This document shows positions 12,949 through 24,900 of a DNA stretch of 36,893 nucleotides, piece by piece (the stretch's first letter is position 1; each line of letters starts with the position of its first letter). A model generated the notes under the pieces. It did no database searches. It was not told the origin of the DNA and saw nothing but the letters and a program-made list of their open reading frames with translations. The stretch covers positions 1-36,893 of the forward strand of contig WIUZ02000041.1 of assembly GCA_015956445.1 (NCBI GenBank). The letters run 5' to 3'. Made by a program: the position numbers and the translations under genes. Source of the stretch: Thelephora terrestris (Eukaryota; Basidiomycota; Agaricomycetes; Thelephorales; Thelephoraceae).

Positions 12949-15900
12949 GCGTGGGAGTGCTCAAGCTGTAGATCTCACCAGACGCATCGGACTGAAGTGT
13001 CCAAGGAAGCGAGATTGTCAGCAAAGGGGCAATACTTTAGCCATTAGACATCTAGGCCCCTCGGAAACGTGGTAGCAGATTGTACGAGTTCAAGGAGGCG
13101 CAGTGCAAAGATCCGGATACATCTCATCCTCGCGCAACGAATGTACAGAGTCCTCTCATAATAACGGCATCCCCAACTCAATTCTCGGCTGCCAATCGAC
13201 GACCTAACTCTCGGAACGAACGCTCTCCTTAGCCGACACCGCACTAGCACCTGCACCCGCTGTTTTCGTTTACCGAGCCAGTTTCGCCGCGCTATGAACA
13301 ATGTCGGAAGAAAGAGACGGGTATGGTGATCGTATGTACACAGTTTTCACTGCGGCAAATGGCAGGATCAAGGCCGATTGGAAAGGAGGCATGCGAGAAG
13401 AGGGGTGCCGCCAGCCTTCCGTAAAAGCCTGTCCAACTTCCCTTCAGATGCAAGAAACGGTGAAGCTGTCGACTGCCCTTCAAAATAATAATAACATTCG
13501 GCACGGGACCGTCCGCGTGCATTCTCTACGGAGGAAAAGATCTTGCCCATCGTCGTAGATTGGGTCGCAGATCTCCCTTCACCTTCAATCCCGATCCTCA
13601 GAACTCTCCACATATGGTCCGTGTCCTCACGTGCTGATCGAACGGCCAACGGGAGACGCCGCTGTAATGAATGGGTCATCAAAGGATGTTACCGGATACC
13701 TGGTTTTTCCTACACACACGGCACCACCCCTCCAACCTCTCCCCCTCCTCTGGCCCCACGTTCGGATCTCAGTCGTAATGTTTCAGTTTGCCCCGTTCGA
13801 CACAACTGAAGCTAGTGCCCTCGGTGTCTATTGGCTCTGTTTTTGCCGAAGTTTTACCGGTCTATACAGTTCGGAAGCAATCTGAATTTCTGAATTCAAT
13901 TGAGATGGATGCGGATCGGATGTGATGAAGGAGAGGAGCTGGCCCGTGGCGTGGCGGACTGGAAGGGGGTGGGGGCTCGAAAGGGCCCCTCATAGAATGT
14001 ACTATGCTTACCGTTCATCGGGTTGTCCATCGGATCGGGTGACTGGAACGACACCACACCTTTTTTCAATCCGCTGGCGTCAAGGTCTGCTTTTGTTCCT
14101 AATTTGGACTGGGAGGCTCTATACAGGGACCGAAAAACATACGTGGATGGAGCGCGCGGTGGAACACTTGGAGATGGATGGAATACGATTATCGTAGGTG
14201 AAGTGGTTGGATATCTATTCGAATCGTTTCACCAGTTCACGATCCTACCAAACATATTCGACGTGGGTTTTAGTGCAGGGTCACAGAGGGTCAACGGGCC
14301 AACCACCGCATGGTGCAGGGCTTCAAGCCGAAGTATACGCGTCCATTGTAGAAGCCCATATTTGACCGACACGCGGGAGTAGTAATACAAGTGATGGGAA
14401 TGGACTTCATGTCCTTCCGGAGGCAAAATCTCGCGGCGACGTGTCTAACCGGCACGGTCTGCACGACGATCGAAGCTGGCGGATGCCGATTGCGCTTTGA
14501 ACTTTGAAACAAGTTTTGTAAAAGGGCGGCGAGGGGATGAAATGGAGGAGAGGGGCTCTTTCTGAGGCCAGGAATGGGCCATACCTCCGAGCCACCGAGC
14601 CACCGTTGCCATCCGCCCCTAATCTGCAACCCAGGACAAGGGGGGGGGCTATGGGAATACGGCCGGTAGGAGATGATCGATGACTGACCGATGGATAGGA
14701 GAAGATCATGTCCGGGCTGTCAACGATTCGGAACGCTGGTGGTGGAGAGAGTAAGATCTAGTAAGCACTAGCCAGCGTCATCGAGTAATCGTCCACATGG
14801 ACGGAGAGGTGATTCTAGCAGATCGAGAGGATCGAGAATTTTTAGCCTAGCGCAGCACATATGCTCTGGGGACCGGCAACCCGCCTTGGCTGCGCGTGCT
14901 CATTTGAAATTGGCTCCCCAGTGAGAAGTCCTCTGGCTTCCTCTGGTCAATTTTCCAGCCCGTCCAAAGTGCATGCGTCGGATTAGATACACGGAAATAA
15001 TATGTGGCGTGGCCGTGCATCGATTCTTGGTTTTAATTTTCTACGAAGGCAATACCCTGCGTGAAATCACCATACTGGTGGTCATCAAAAGGCTACCCAT
15101 ACTCAGGTGTTGGGGGTGCTATAGGTGTCGAATTTCGCCGTAGTCTGGGTGGCCAAATGTCACACCCCGCACTGCACTCGACGTTGTTAGTGTATCTCAC
15201 ATCAGCCTCAAGTTACACAGTCTTTATCCCCATAGACCATTATATCCGAGTTACGGCCGCTGCGTTCAAGGGAGAACTGTGGCGCACACCCCTGTTGGGC
15301 GGAGTCGCCTTGCTCGATTCGATCACTAAGATTCGCAGAAAACCCTCAATTTCTGTCGTCCGAGATACTCTCCCAGAAGACCACACCATGAAATAAAAGT
15401 CTACAGTACCCCCGAATGCTACATGTTTTTAATTTGAGTCTGGTGTATGGCAGTCTAGATAAATTTAGCTTCGAAAGTTACGGAACGAACTCGGTGTGTG
15501 GGAATTCACGCGCGGGATCAAATTTTGGCGGAGGGTTGCCGGTCCCCATATGCTCTTTTGATTCTTGTGGAATCCTCCGATCCTATGCGGAGTTGTCAGT
15601 ACTTAGATTTTGACGTGGGGGACAAAAGGAGATATGGAAGGGTGGCTGTTCGCAAATGTTTTTGAGGCTGCCCCGAACTACGGAGGTTCTACACGGCCCC
15701 CTCAAAGCAAGTCGCGTGAAAAATACCGGACGCGTCGCGGTACTTACCACCGACGCGCGCGAAACTCGTAAATATCTAATCTTACGGTTTAGTCGCTGAA
15801 CGCGCCGACCCGTGTCGAGGTGGGAATTTCAAGTAAAGTATATACGCAGAGGGGGGAGAGGAGGATCTAAAAAGCTCGCGGAAAAACAAACTGAAATTCG

Positions 15901-17097
15901 CCACTAGGGTCAGGGCTTGGGCACCCCTTGTGGGAAAAAATGAATTTTACACTAGGTCTGGACCTCTGGACCCTTTAGACCGCAAACATCCGGCCGCGCC
16001 ATTGTTCGGTTTTCGTGACGCAACGGCGCGAGGCTTAGCCCGGGCCCTCGGGCGGAAACTGGACCAATGGGGGAACCGTTAGGTCGAGGCAAGGAGACCA
16101 CGATCGATTTTTATCGAGTGTACCGGGAAAACGGGGCGCGCGTCTTCTAGGTCACCGAAATTTTTGTGACGGGGGAGGGGGGGGGTGTGTGCTGAAACCA
16201 AAAGCGAGATCTCTCTATGAGGCGTGTGCCTTGCAGACAAACCTACGGTAGATCGAAACCAAATCGTCCTCGCAGTGATGGAAATCAAAATCTGGCGAGG
16301 AGCTGGACCACAGAACAGGGTCCCTTATCTTTATTTTTCACTGTCCGCGAAGTCGGCACATTCATAACCAGCCATGGATTTCATGGTCCGCGAAGTTGGC
16401 TCGTTCGTAACGTTTCCAACATCGAGCGCGATAAAGGTCAGATCTCACTCTCTCACTCCCGAGCAGTGTTAACGTTAGGGAGTGGGCCCATATAACCGTA
16501 CGTCACTTCCAAAAGGGGGTGGGGGGAGATGATATTAACGATCTTTTTTTTTAACCTCGCAAAAGAACACGTTGTGACACCCTCCAGGAGACCGTGGCGT
16601 GGCGATGGGGAAAACTCGCGTTCGATGCTTACAAAACCCCGATATTGGAAATCGAGCTGGAAGCTTGGCCCGCGCATCTAACGAAAAATAACCAATAAGA
16701 AACAACGATTGAACGTTGGGCGAGCGGGATAGGAAATTCGCGAGGCGATCTCGTCGTGCGACACTGTGCAGTTAACACCTCCTGCGCAGGCAAAAGAGCA
16801 GACGATAGTCCAGGTGTACGACGTCTCTCACCGTTGACGGCCACACCCGAGCGTTCCGATTTGCGTATATAGATATTATAAACATTGACATCCATCGCTG
16901 ACTGTGAAACGGGGGAGATCTCCGAGGCGTCTCACCACCGGAAAAAGCGTATATCCTCCCCCAGATTTACGTGCTTTCCCACAAAGCCGAGGAATGGAAA
17001 GAATGGAATTAGTTCGTAAGCATTCGGACTCTTTTGCATATGTACAGCAAGACAGGGGGAAGTGGAGGAGGAGGAGAGTGAAAGATAATACGGTAGT
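12949..17097. other. gene-poor 4.1-kb block
   Basis: No gene I can name. Weak possibilities: an ATG at about 13292 followed by short overlapping frames to 13885; a plus frame at 14023-14382 with NLDWEALYRDRKTYVDG, which faintly recalls the segment after an F-box; and a plus frame at 15061-15396. None shows a run of conserved blocks joined by good introns. Short G, C and T runs are frequent. Confidence 0.4.
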
Positions 17098-17385
17098 TTG
17101 TTAGTATCGGGATCTCCGCACATCGAGCAGCCTTCGCAGACGACCGAAGCCCCTTTAACCTTGACCCTGCGAACAATTGACGGAATCTATTGCGAACCGG
17201 AGGTTCTCAATGATGACCCGGAACACCGACAGGGGTGCAACGGAAAAAAATGCAAGGGGGATGAGGAATGTTGCCTGAAAGTGAAATGGAAAAGCGTTCA
17301 CACGTATCGTGGTAGGTGTCTCGCCCGAGGGAAAACAGGCCAGGGACCCAGCCTGATCTTCGCGGTCATCTTTGGCCAGGGATGA
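17098..17385 (+). CDS. small cysteine-rich protein, terminal exon (tentative)
   Basis: After a good acceptor at 17139 (CCTTCGCAG) the frame runs from TTEAPLTLTLRTIDGIYC to a stop at 17383-17385. It contains six cysteines with spacing C-x14-C-x4-C-x5-CC-x14-C, the core being GCNGKKCKGDEECC. Adjacent cysteines with this kind of spacing are common in small disulfide-stabilised secreted proteins. I see no signal peptide in the upstream frame (16980-17100 gives MERMELVRKHSDSF), so an upstream exon would be needed. No homolog is recognised. It overlaps minus-strand frames with no support. Confidence 0.3.
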   Translation: MLVSGSPHIEQPSQTTEAPLTLTLRTIDGIYCEPEVLNDDPEHRQGCNGKKCKGDEECCLKVKWKSVHTYRGRCLARGKTGQGPSLIFAVIFGQG

Positions 17386-17550
17386 GAGATGGACCGAGGA
17401 GGCGGCGTCCTGCATAAATACAGCGGAAAGAACGCTCTCGTTACTGTCTGCACATAGTGTACAATTTGTAGGAAGGACGTATGGGGTTATTTTCTGTTAC
17501 CCGACGATTAGTATGGTCGGATCCCCGAAGAAGCCCAACACAAAAGCCAC

Positions 17551-18374
17551 TCACTGTAAGCTCGGTGGATCAGTCTCGTCCGCCGAGAACTTGTGCTTCT
17601 GGGGTGCGGCGACGGCAGTCATGCCCTTACCGCTCCCGGTCACACCGACTGTCGAAAGGAAAAGACAGGCCTCAGAAACGTCACATCGGAACGATCAGAA
17701 CGGAACGAAATCGCACCCTTGCCCATCGGGTTGTCTGGCGTCTTGAATATGCTCGTACCCGCAACTCCGGCGATGTGAATTCCCTTCTTCTCGCTCTTCT
17801 TCGCAAATTTTTTCCAAGTGGCCTGTTTTTCGTTCTGCTCCTTGGCCTTTTGCGCCCTGACTTCAACCTTCTTCTCGTTCTTCTTTTTCTTTCGCTCCCG
17901 CTCCTCCTCTTCGACTTTGGTCATCTTTCGTTTGTTGCTGGTCGATGCCAGATATGGGTTGTTTGACGCTTGGTAGTTGGGCGGTATGGCCTTGATCGAA
18001 GAGGAGTTTACGAGCTCCGTCGAGTTGTAGACTTTGAATACGATCGTGTACACCCTGTTCTCGACCGATCCACCGACAGAGGCGATCCTAGCCGGATACC
18101 ACTGGCCGTCCGACGAGTATTTCGCCAGACACTCGTCACCGGCTTTCCAGTTCGGCGTAAAGGTCGGCTGCGCGTTCTGTTTCTTGGACGAACCGGCGGC
18201 CGAAGAGGAAGTGCTGGCAGCGCCTTGCTGAGCGAGAGCCTGCTCCGTGAGGGAAATCAACTCTTTCAGTTCCTTGTGGAGATCGTTCAACCCATCGTTG
18301 TCAGGGTCGTTCGAGAGGGCGACTTCGACCTGTTGTAGCTGGACTTGGTAGGTTTCGAGGTCCTCCTTGTTCAT
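17551..18374 (-). CDS. SPF30: Tudor-domain splicing factor SPF30 (SMNDC1 homolog)
   Basis: SPF30 joins the spliceosome during assembly of U4/U6.U5 tri-snRNP with the pre-spliceosome; its Tudor domain binds symmetrically dimethylated arginines on Sm proteins. Two exons, 18374-17717 and 17648-17551, are joined across a 68-nt GT-AG intron, giving 251 residues, the usual size. The N-terminus is helical (MNKEDLETYQVQLQQVEVAL). The Tudor domain is at about residues 75-130 (WKAGDECLAKYSSDGQWYPA, with YTIVFKVY and the NSTELV strand). A Lys/Glu-rich helix (KVEEEERERKKKKNEKK) follows, then the family signature KSIF-type block SIFKTPDNPMGKVGVTGSG and KGMTAVAAPQKHKF. The frame is clean, with no indel. 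Confidence 0.93.
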
Positions 18375-18811
18375 CTCGAGGTTAGACAGGTCGTGTGTGT
18401 GTATATGTGTGTACAGAGACCCCAGAGATTGGAAATAGATGTTGTGTATAGGAAAATAGGGGGTGGTATGACCTGGAATGACCCGCGGTGATGGTGATAG
18501 GTCGGTTCAAGGGCGTGCGAAGCGGATATCAAACAAACCGTCGGTCGATCGCGCGTTCCGATTCCGACCTTCGGCTGGGCCGTGTCAAGGATGGAAGGCA
18601 GAATGTATACATGCTATTCATACAGTCTACAGCCATATGGTGCATAGGGGGTGGGGTGGTTCGTGTAATCCACGAGAGATACGATACAGTCGGGCGTATA
18701 CTGACAAGTTTATACGCGTACACTACCAAGAGAAAGCGGTCCGATTGAGAGAGAGAGAGAGAGAGGACAAGAATAAAAAATCGAGCCAGGCGACGAGTAG
18801 AAAACATGGGG
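18375..18811. other. intergenic, SPF30 promoter side with simple repeats
   Basis: Contains a GT-rich tract (18392-18413) just upstream of the SPF30 ATG and a GA tract (18747-18766). No gene is supported. It serves as the SPF30 5' region and the 3' region of the minus-strand gene ending at 18812. Confidence 0.5.
18747..18766. repeat. (GA)10 microsatellite
   Basis: Ten uninterrupted GA dinucleotides in the interval between SPF30 and the next minus-strand gene. Confidence 0.9.
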
Positions 18812-19798
18812 TCATCGTTGAGCCAGGCGTCTCCGGGTGTCTAGTTGGAGTCGAAGGTTGCCGTTCTGTAAACATACCAATAGAGGTTAGCAAGGGGGGT
18901 CTGGGCGGTGCTTATCCCCATCCGAGATGGACTAGGAGTCAACAGGGATCGGAGTTGGCTTACATCACGTTGAAGCTCTTCCAACCTAATCTTGATCTTT
19001 TGAACGTCGTGGCCGATGCCCCCAATCATGGACTAAAGCAAAGCCGATACCGGAACACCGCAATGAGACACTCCGGCCGAGGTGAAGGGACAGTGAAACG
19101 CTAACTCACCACTACAGTCTTCGACCGGACGCCGTGTATCTTCTCGAGGCGTTCGAGACTCACGGGGTAGAGCTTGCTTTCCAGAAGTTGGGCGTGGAGG
19201 GCGTCCACGTGAGCTTCGAGGCTCGAAACATATACCTTTCGACGCTCTTGGGCCTTCATTTTGTTGCTGAAGCGAAACACAGCGTCGAAACGAGACCGAT
19301 CAGGTTGAGGAAAACATGAGGGAGGAAATGAAGGGCTTACAGTTCCTCAGGGCTGAAGAGTCTGCGTTCGAACATGTGATCCCAAACCTTGCGGCGCTTT
19401 ACACCGTCGACGTCCTTCTTCGCCTCCGGGCGAGTGTATGGGTACGTCCCAGACGGAAGGGAGTCGACGTTCCGCTTCTGGCGGACGACCCCACTGGATT
19501 TGGGGCGCGGTTTGTACTCTTCCGGACTTGGGGCCGAGAGATCTGCAGACCCATCGACGGTCATTGGGCTCTGGGCCTCGGGCTCAGACAAGGGAGAGAG
19601 CCTTGCAGTAGAGGAGAACTGCAACGCCTCCGATAACGAGTTGGAGGACTCGGTGCACCACCACGCCGCGTCGGTCGGAGCCGACGCTATATCGGATAGT
19701 TCTGGTTGATACCGGTCGTCGAGTTGGCCGAGGGCGAGGAGGGTCATGTCGGGGATAGTGGGCAGAGTCAAGGGGGAACTGTCGAGAGGTGGGTACAT
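18812..19798 (-). CDS. regulator-like coiled-coil protein, member A of a divergent paralog pair
   Basis: The start is the ATG at 19798 (MYPPLDSSPLTLPTIPDMTL). Exons: 19798-19341, 19266-19110 (157 nt), 19032-18964 (69 nt) and 18865-18812; the sum is 738 nt, 245 residues with a clean frame. The N-terminal half is Ser/Pro-rich and acidic, as in activation regions. A basic patch (KKDVDGVKRRKVWDHMFERR) precedes a module QERRKVYVSSLEAHVDALH, YPVSLERLEKIHGV, SMIGGIGHDVQKIKIRLEEL with heptad-like Leu/Ile spacing. This resembles conserved agaricomycete proteins I know only as uncharacterised. A basic patch followed by a helix suggests DNA binding and dimerisation, but it is not a canonical bZIP. The module is shared with the plus-strand neighbour at 20531. 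Confidence 0.75.
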
Positions 19799-20530
19799 GG
19801 CTTGGAGCGGGAGGGGAACGGGAATGCGTAATAGAGGGAGGTGAGCATGTTTTGATACAGGGTACGGTATAATATGGAGGCGTCCCAGGTCAGTAAGAAA
19901 ATCAAATCGAAGAAACAGGTTCCTGGTGGTCGGCTCGGGAGTCCGTCCGGATTTGGCTTCGATCTTCCGACGGCAACCATCATGCGCAAACAAAGCCCCC
20001 GTGGAACTGTATGTCGTTCGTATGTGGTAAGGCCGGAGAGGGGCGAGCGAGAGAGAGAGGATAGATGGCTAATCTATGCTTTCCTGGTGCTCGACGAGGA
20101 AAAAAAGGCAAACGATCCTCCCCATTGATCTTCGGTGTGTACGTATCGTGTTTTCTCCAAATATGGAAATCTCGACTGGGAATTTTCGTGGTTCGGCAAG
20201 CCGAAAAATAGGAAAATAAGAAATGAATAAAGAGAAAACTGCCGCAGCGGGTTTGCGAGTACTGTTTAGCCTGAATTGCAATCCCGTGCGGGAACCCTGA
20301 CGAGATGTCTCGATCCTCCTTTCTTCCACATTCTTTTTCTTTTTCTCTCTGTTCTCTGTTTGAAAACCTTTTCGCCACATCTGAGATTGACGCGCTTACA
20401 TTTCTCTCCATCATCCACCGTTCGGGCAAATCCTTGGTCAACTACCGCGCCTCTCCTCCAATATAACTCCCCACCGGAATATCAGCCATGTCCCCTCTCC
20501 GTAGCCCTCTCCGTCCCTCTGTTTCCCCGG
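19799..20530. promoter_or_regulatory. 732-bp bidirectional intergenic region of the paralog pair
   Basis: Lies between the two divergent ATGs. The right half is rich in C/T tracts (20318-20350 and 20490-20520), typical of fungal core promoters before a plus-strand start; the left half contains GA tracts (20040-20060), the mirror signal for the minus gene. The minus-strand frame at 19980-20441 and the plus-strand frame at 20276-20635 are judged chance apart from the true plus start. Confidence 0.5.
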
Positions 20531-21960
20531 ATGTCCGCCTACTTTTCCACCACCGCTTACCCAACCTACCAGCAGTTCTCACCCTCGGTATGCTCATTCC
20601 CTCCCGCTCACTCCACTTCCATTCCCTCCTTCTGACAGTCTAACCTCACCAGGCCAATCTGTCGGGGTATCCGTCGATAATTGCAGGCGCTGACTATGTC
20701 GATCCTCACACCCCCAGTCCGGCGTCGGCGACCTTCACATTATCCGACCTCTTCTCACAGCAGTCCACCCTCCCGGATTCGCCTTTCCAGTACACAAGCG
20801 CCTACTCTCAGCTATCCGGATCTGAGTACACCCCAAGCCCGCCGAATACCGGTTATTTGGCACCTCAGACTCTGCTACAGAGGCAGCCTCGCCCGACCAC
20901 AGGTCGTCACACATGGGGTGTCCGTCCAGATCCCAACCCAATGCCCTGTGCTTTAGAGAACGATCCGATTCCGAGCATCCGTCGTGCCTCGCTACCACCC
21001 AGCCGATTGGCCACCGGACTGCCGTCTCCTTCTCTAGATGCGGACTTCCCACTGAGCGCACACAGCGATGGTAGCTTCAGCACCGCCAGGTTTGGTATCG
21101 CGAATCTCGACCGAGATAAAGGCTGCGGTTCATCCAGCTCAACCCCCACACCCAGCCCCACTCCGAGTCCAACCTCGGCTACCTTCTCGCCCTCATCCTT
21201 CCATCCCAGCATTAGGTCGGAGGTATCCTCAGACTCGGGTCGTCGAAGCCCTTCCCAATCAAAACACACCGATTCCCGCCGTAGGCGCGCGGACAGACGG
21301 CGCTCCAAGTTACTTGAAATTGCTTCCGTTCTCCCGTTCAGAGCAACCGACCCGTGAGTCCCGTCGACTGCGCGGACCCTCCCTCTTACCTCTTATTCCC
21401 AAGTGCTGATCGATTGTTTCTTTCGGTTCGACAGTGACGAAATGTCTTCTCACGATAAGAGACGTTGTTATGTCGGTACGCTCGAGGAGTACGTCATCTG
21501 GCTCGAGAAGGAGATGAAAGTCTTTGGCGGTGTTCCAATCTCAATGAAGAAGGTCGCCAAAAGCAAGGGCATGAGTTGTCGTTCGCTAAGAGTGGGTCAT
21601 GATCGCAACCGCTCTCGTCTTTGAAATTTGATGAACTAACCACATGATTCAGACAATGCTAGCTCACTTCCAAGATGAAGCGCACAAGCTTCATGAACAG
21701 GTTCAAGCCCAAGAAAGAGAGGTCCGTTTTCTGGTTATCTATCACCTCAGACACCGGTAATAATCTTCTTCCAGGCGCTGGAGCTCCAAGCGTTGCTCGA
21801 CGAAGAAGAGCACCGTGATCAACAGGCTGGTCTGGGGTCAACCTTAAGCGCTCCATCGTGTGCTCCAATCTCCGGTCCATTCACGACTGTCCCAATTCAT
21901 CCGCAACCGCCATATCGTCCCCTGATATCCGCTTCTCATCTTCAAGGATACGAATATTGA
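20531..21960 (+). CDS. regulator-like coiled-coil protein, member B of a divergent paralog pair
   Basis: Exons: 20531-20587, 20653-21353, 21435-21591 (157 nt), 21653-21721 (69 nt) and 21775-21960; the sum is 1170 nt, 389 residues, clean frame, all GT-AG. It starts MSAYFSTTAYPTYQQFSPS. A long Ser/Pro/Thr-rich region follows, including a TPSPTPSPTS repeat, then the basic run SRRRRADRRRSKLLE, then the module DKRRCYVGTLEEYVIWLEKE, VPISMKKVAKSKGM, TMLAHFQDEAHKLHEQVQ and a Glu/Gln-rich helical tail. The layout is that of a nuclear regulator: disordered activation-like region, basic segment, helical module. The two internal exons have the same length and phase as those of the minus-strand neighbour. 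The family is not named by me. Confidence 0.78.
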
Positions 21961-24900
21961 CCCATACAATCTTCTGGCCTTCTTATTCGCTCTCCACAAG
22001 GACTAAACCCTCGCTTGCCTCGTGTTATTTCGATATGTTCTTCTATCTCATGCGGTCTTTTCTTGCTGTTTTGATTGTTGTGTTGTTGAAAGCCCCTTCT
22101 GTATCTAACTCTCTGTGCCCCGCTTTGTCCGCTATGCAATCGATGGTGCTTTCGTAAGTATAGTCCAGTAGTACGTATCTAGTCTTATCTCACAACCTAA
22201 TCGTCTTGTACCGATGAAATTGTCCATGTATGTCATGCCAATACACGTATATACCGACCTCTTGACCTTACCCGATCCGGTCCCCGTTTCAGCTCAGAGT
22301 TTATGAATTCGAAAACGGAACACAACTTTGGTGTCATTCCCTTGTCCTCGTGCCCACGTCGGTCTCGACAACACCTAGAGCCGAAGACTACGCACACTCA
22401 ACGGGTTTCCTTCGTGCGAGATTCAACGATCGCTCGCGACCGGCAACTTTCCGAGTGGCGTTCGGTAGCCTCGCCGTTCTGAAACAATTCAATGGTCAAG
22501 ACCCCTCACGTGTCCTGATTGTGGTTGATGATGATGGGTCTTTTTTTTTTCAATTGAACCAGGCTCGAGCGGGTAATCCCCGTTTACTGATTATTGGAGG
22601 GGGCCAGATAGGCACCGTAGGAGCGAGAACGGAAATCTGGGTATTGTACTACACGGGTAAGAAAGATGTATGTATGTGTGTGTGTGTGTGGGGGGGGGAG
22701 CTTCCCGCGTAACCGATAAGTAAAAAATTCCATTCACTTCGAATTCAATCGTTCACGCAACCTGTAGCAGATAGAACGGTCATTCTAATCGATACGGTCG
22801 TGGGGTGGATCCCCTGCGGTCGATGGACCCAGATCCGGGCCCGGGAACTGTTTGAAAAACCGTCTCGAAAATATGGGGTTGGGAGAGCGGTGCCCTTCCT
22901 TCTCTCTCTCTATCTCGCTTTCAGTTAAGCGTTGATTCCAATTCTATGGGTTGAACGATTTCACCGAACACACATACTAGCTTCGACCCGGTGAAAGTTT
23001 TCTTTTTAGTTGGGTCGCGGTATTATGTATCTCTCTCGGGAGAGGCGCGACTTTGGCGTTAGGGGTTGTATGTGTGTTTATCGCTTCCTCACCCCCTGTG
23101 GATGTGGGATGATGCATCAGCAACCCTGCTCGTCGAGATGTAGGGAACCACATGCGAAGTTGGCCATGGGTTCTTGGGGCTTAGTGTCCCGCCCCCCGCA
23201 CCCTTCGGTTTTTTTGCAGTTACACGTACAGCGCTAAGTATTCCAGGCTATTGCTCGCGTCCGCCTTAGCCGCCCACCGAAGGTTCGTGTGCACCAAACC
23301 CTCGGCTTCAATCCTCGAAGAGGCACCTTCCGACACACATCGAAGGTCGAGGGGGAAAAAACCCGCTCTTTTCCCCGTTGTGGTAGATCCTGCGGGGGGG
23401 ATGTTTGGGGCTTACGAACGTACATGGATCATCAAGTCGCCGTCAGCTGATGATCATGATCAGTCTGGCCACAGATGCCGGTAGATGGTGCCTTGTGGAA
23501 CGCGTCGAGGTCGATAGTCGTATGATGTACATTATAGCACTGACTGAGTAAAAGAAAAACGAGTTCGTTGGGTAATAAAAATCGACAACAGATCTCGCGC
23601 GAGGGGGCGAAGACAGGACCCTCACGCGGATGACCGAGAGCTGCAGAACGGATATCCAAGGCGTAAAAAAACCCCGCTCTCAGAAGTGTTCAGAGAACAA
23701 AACAAAGAAAATACCCCCGCTGAAATCTGATGCGGAGGCAGGGGCACGAGGAGTGGGCGCCTGGGGCAATGAGCGAAAACGCATGCTGTTGGGCGTTTCT
23801 CGTATCTCCCTAAGGTTAACCCCCGTCTTTCATGATTCGGCCTCAATCTGGCCCTTCGAAGCGGTCGGAGAACTGCGAAACAAAACTCACGCCCCGTGAA
23901 AAGATCTCTCTCCATCGTTGGTGCGGGAAGGTATCACGGAGGTTCACTCGATGGGGTCCCATGGCATGCGAGGTTCTTTTGCGCGTTATATCGGCTACGA
24001 CTCAAAACCTTAAAAAAACGCTCTGGACGAGCACGGTCTCCGTTTCGTTTTCGCTTTTTGCTGGTTGGTCGGGGATGGAGGGGAAGAGGGTGCCCGTTCG
24101 GACCTCCCTGGCCACTTTCTTTTTCCAAAGCCCGGGCCCTAGCGGCGGGGTGGAACAAGGAGATGTATACACGTGACTGAGCTTCGGTTCCGCCCACTGC
24201 GGCCCAGAGCGAGGCCGACGTACGGCACCCCACAGCAGCCCACAGCCCACTGCATGGATCTTTGACCCTTTGATTAAAAAATTCGGAAAAGGATCATATC
24301 CGAAGATGGGGGGGGGGGGTGTTGGTAGACGCTCGTGGTACCTGTCTCTGCAGAGATGTCGGCCGGAAAAGTTTTTTTTTTTCGACACCAAAAACGATGA
24401 GATTCCCAGTACCTCACGCAATGGATATTTTCGAGATAGAGAAAAACAGCTTGAAGGATCCGGTACCAATGGAGATGCAATTTCAGGAAACCGAAAAAAA
24501 AAACAGCATCTGTCATTGGTCGGGGATCCGAGGTCAGGCGCCCGACCTGTTCGATCATATCATGCAACCCGCAACGCGAATCAATCTTATGTGAAGGCGG
24601 GAGGAGTGTTGACAGCGAGCTGACGCCCACGGGGTGGGATAAGTGTTCGAGGGTGATCTCGGTTATTGGATAACAGGTAACCCAAGATAACGGTCGAGGA
24701 CTCCGGGAAGGAGCGAAACGACTGGGGCTACGAATGTGGGTGGGTGGGGGGGCATGATGATAATGATGATTTCCCATGATACCGGTAAGTCGACGCATCG
24801 AGAAAAGGTCCCAAAAGTAGAAGAGGTCCCGAGGTTGCCTCAGTGAAACGCCGAGATCGGTAGATAACCTGTGCTCAGGTGGTTTCCCCCCATCGACCTG

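Noticed and set aside
15061-15396. 111-residue plus-strand open frame
   Set aside because: No recognisable motif and no supporting splice structure around it.
19980-20441. 153-residue minus-strand frame in the intergenic region of the divergent pair
   Set aside because: It covers the pyrimidine-rich promoter region and lacks conserved blocks.
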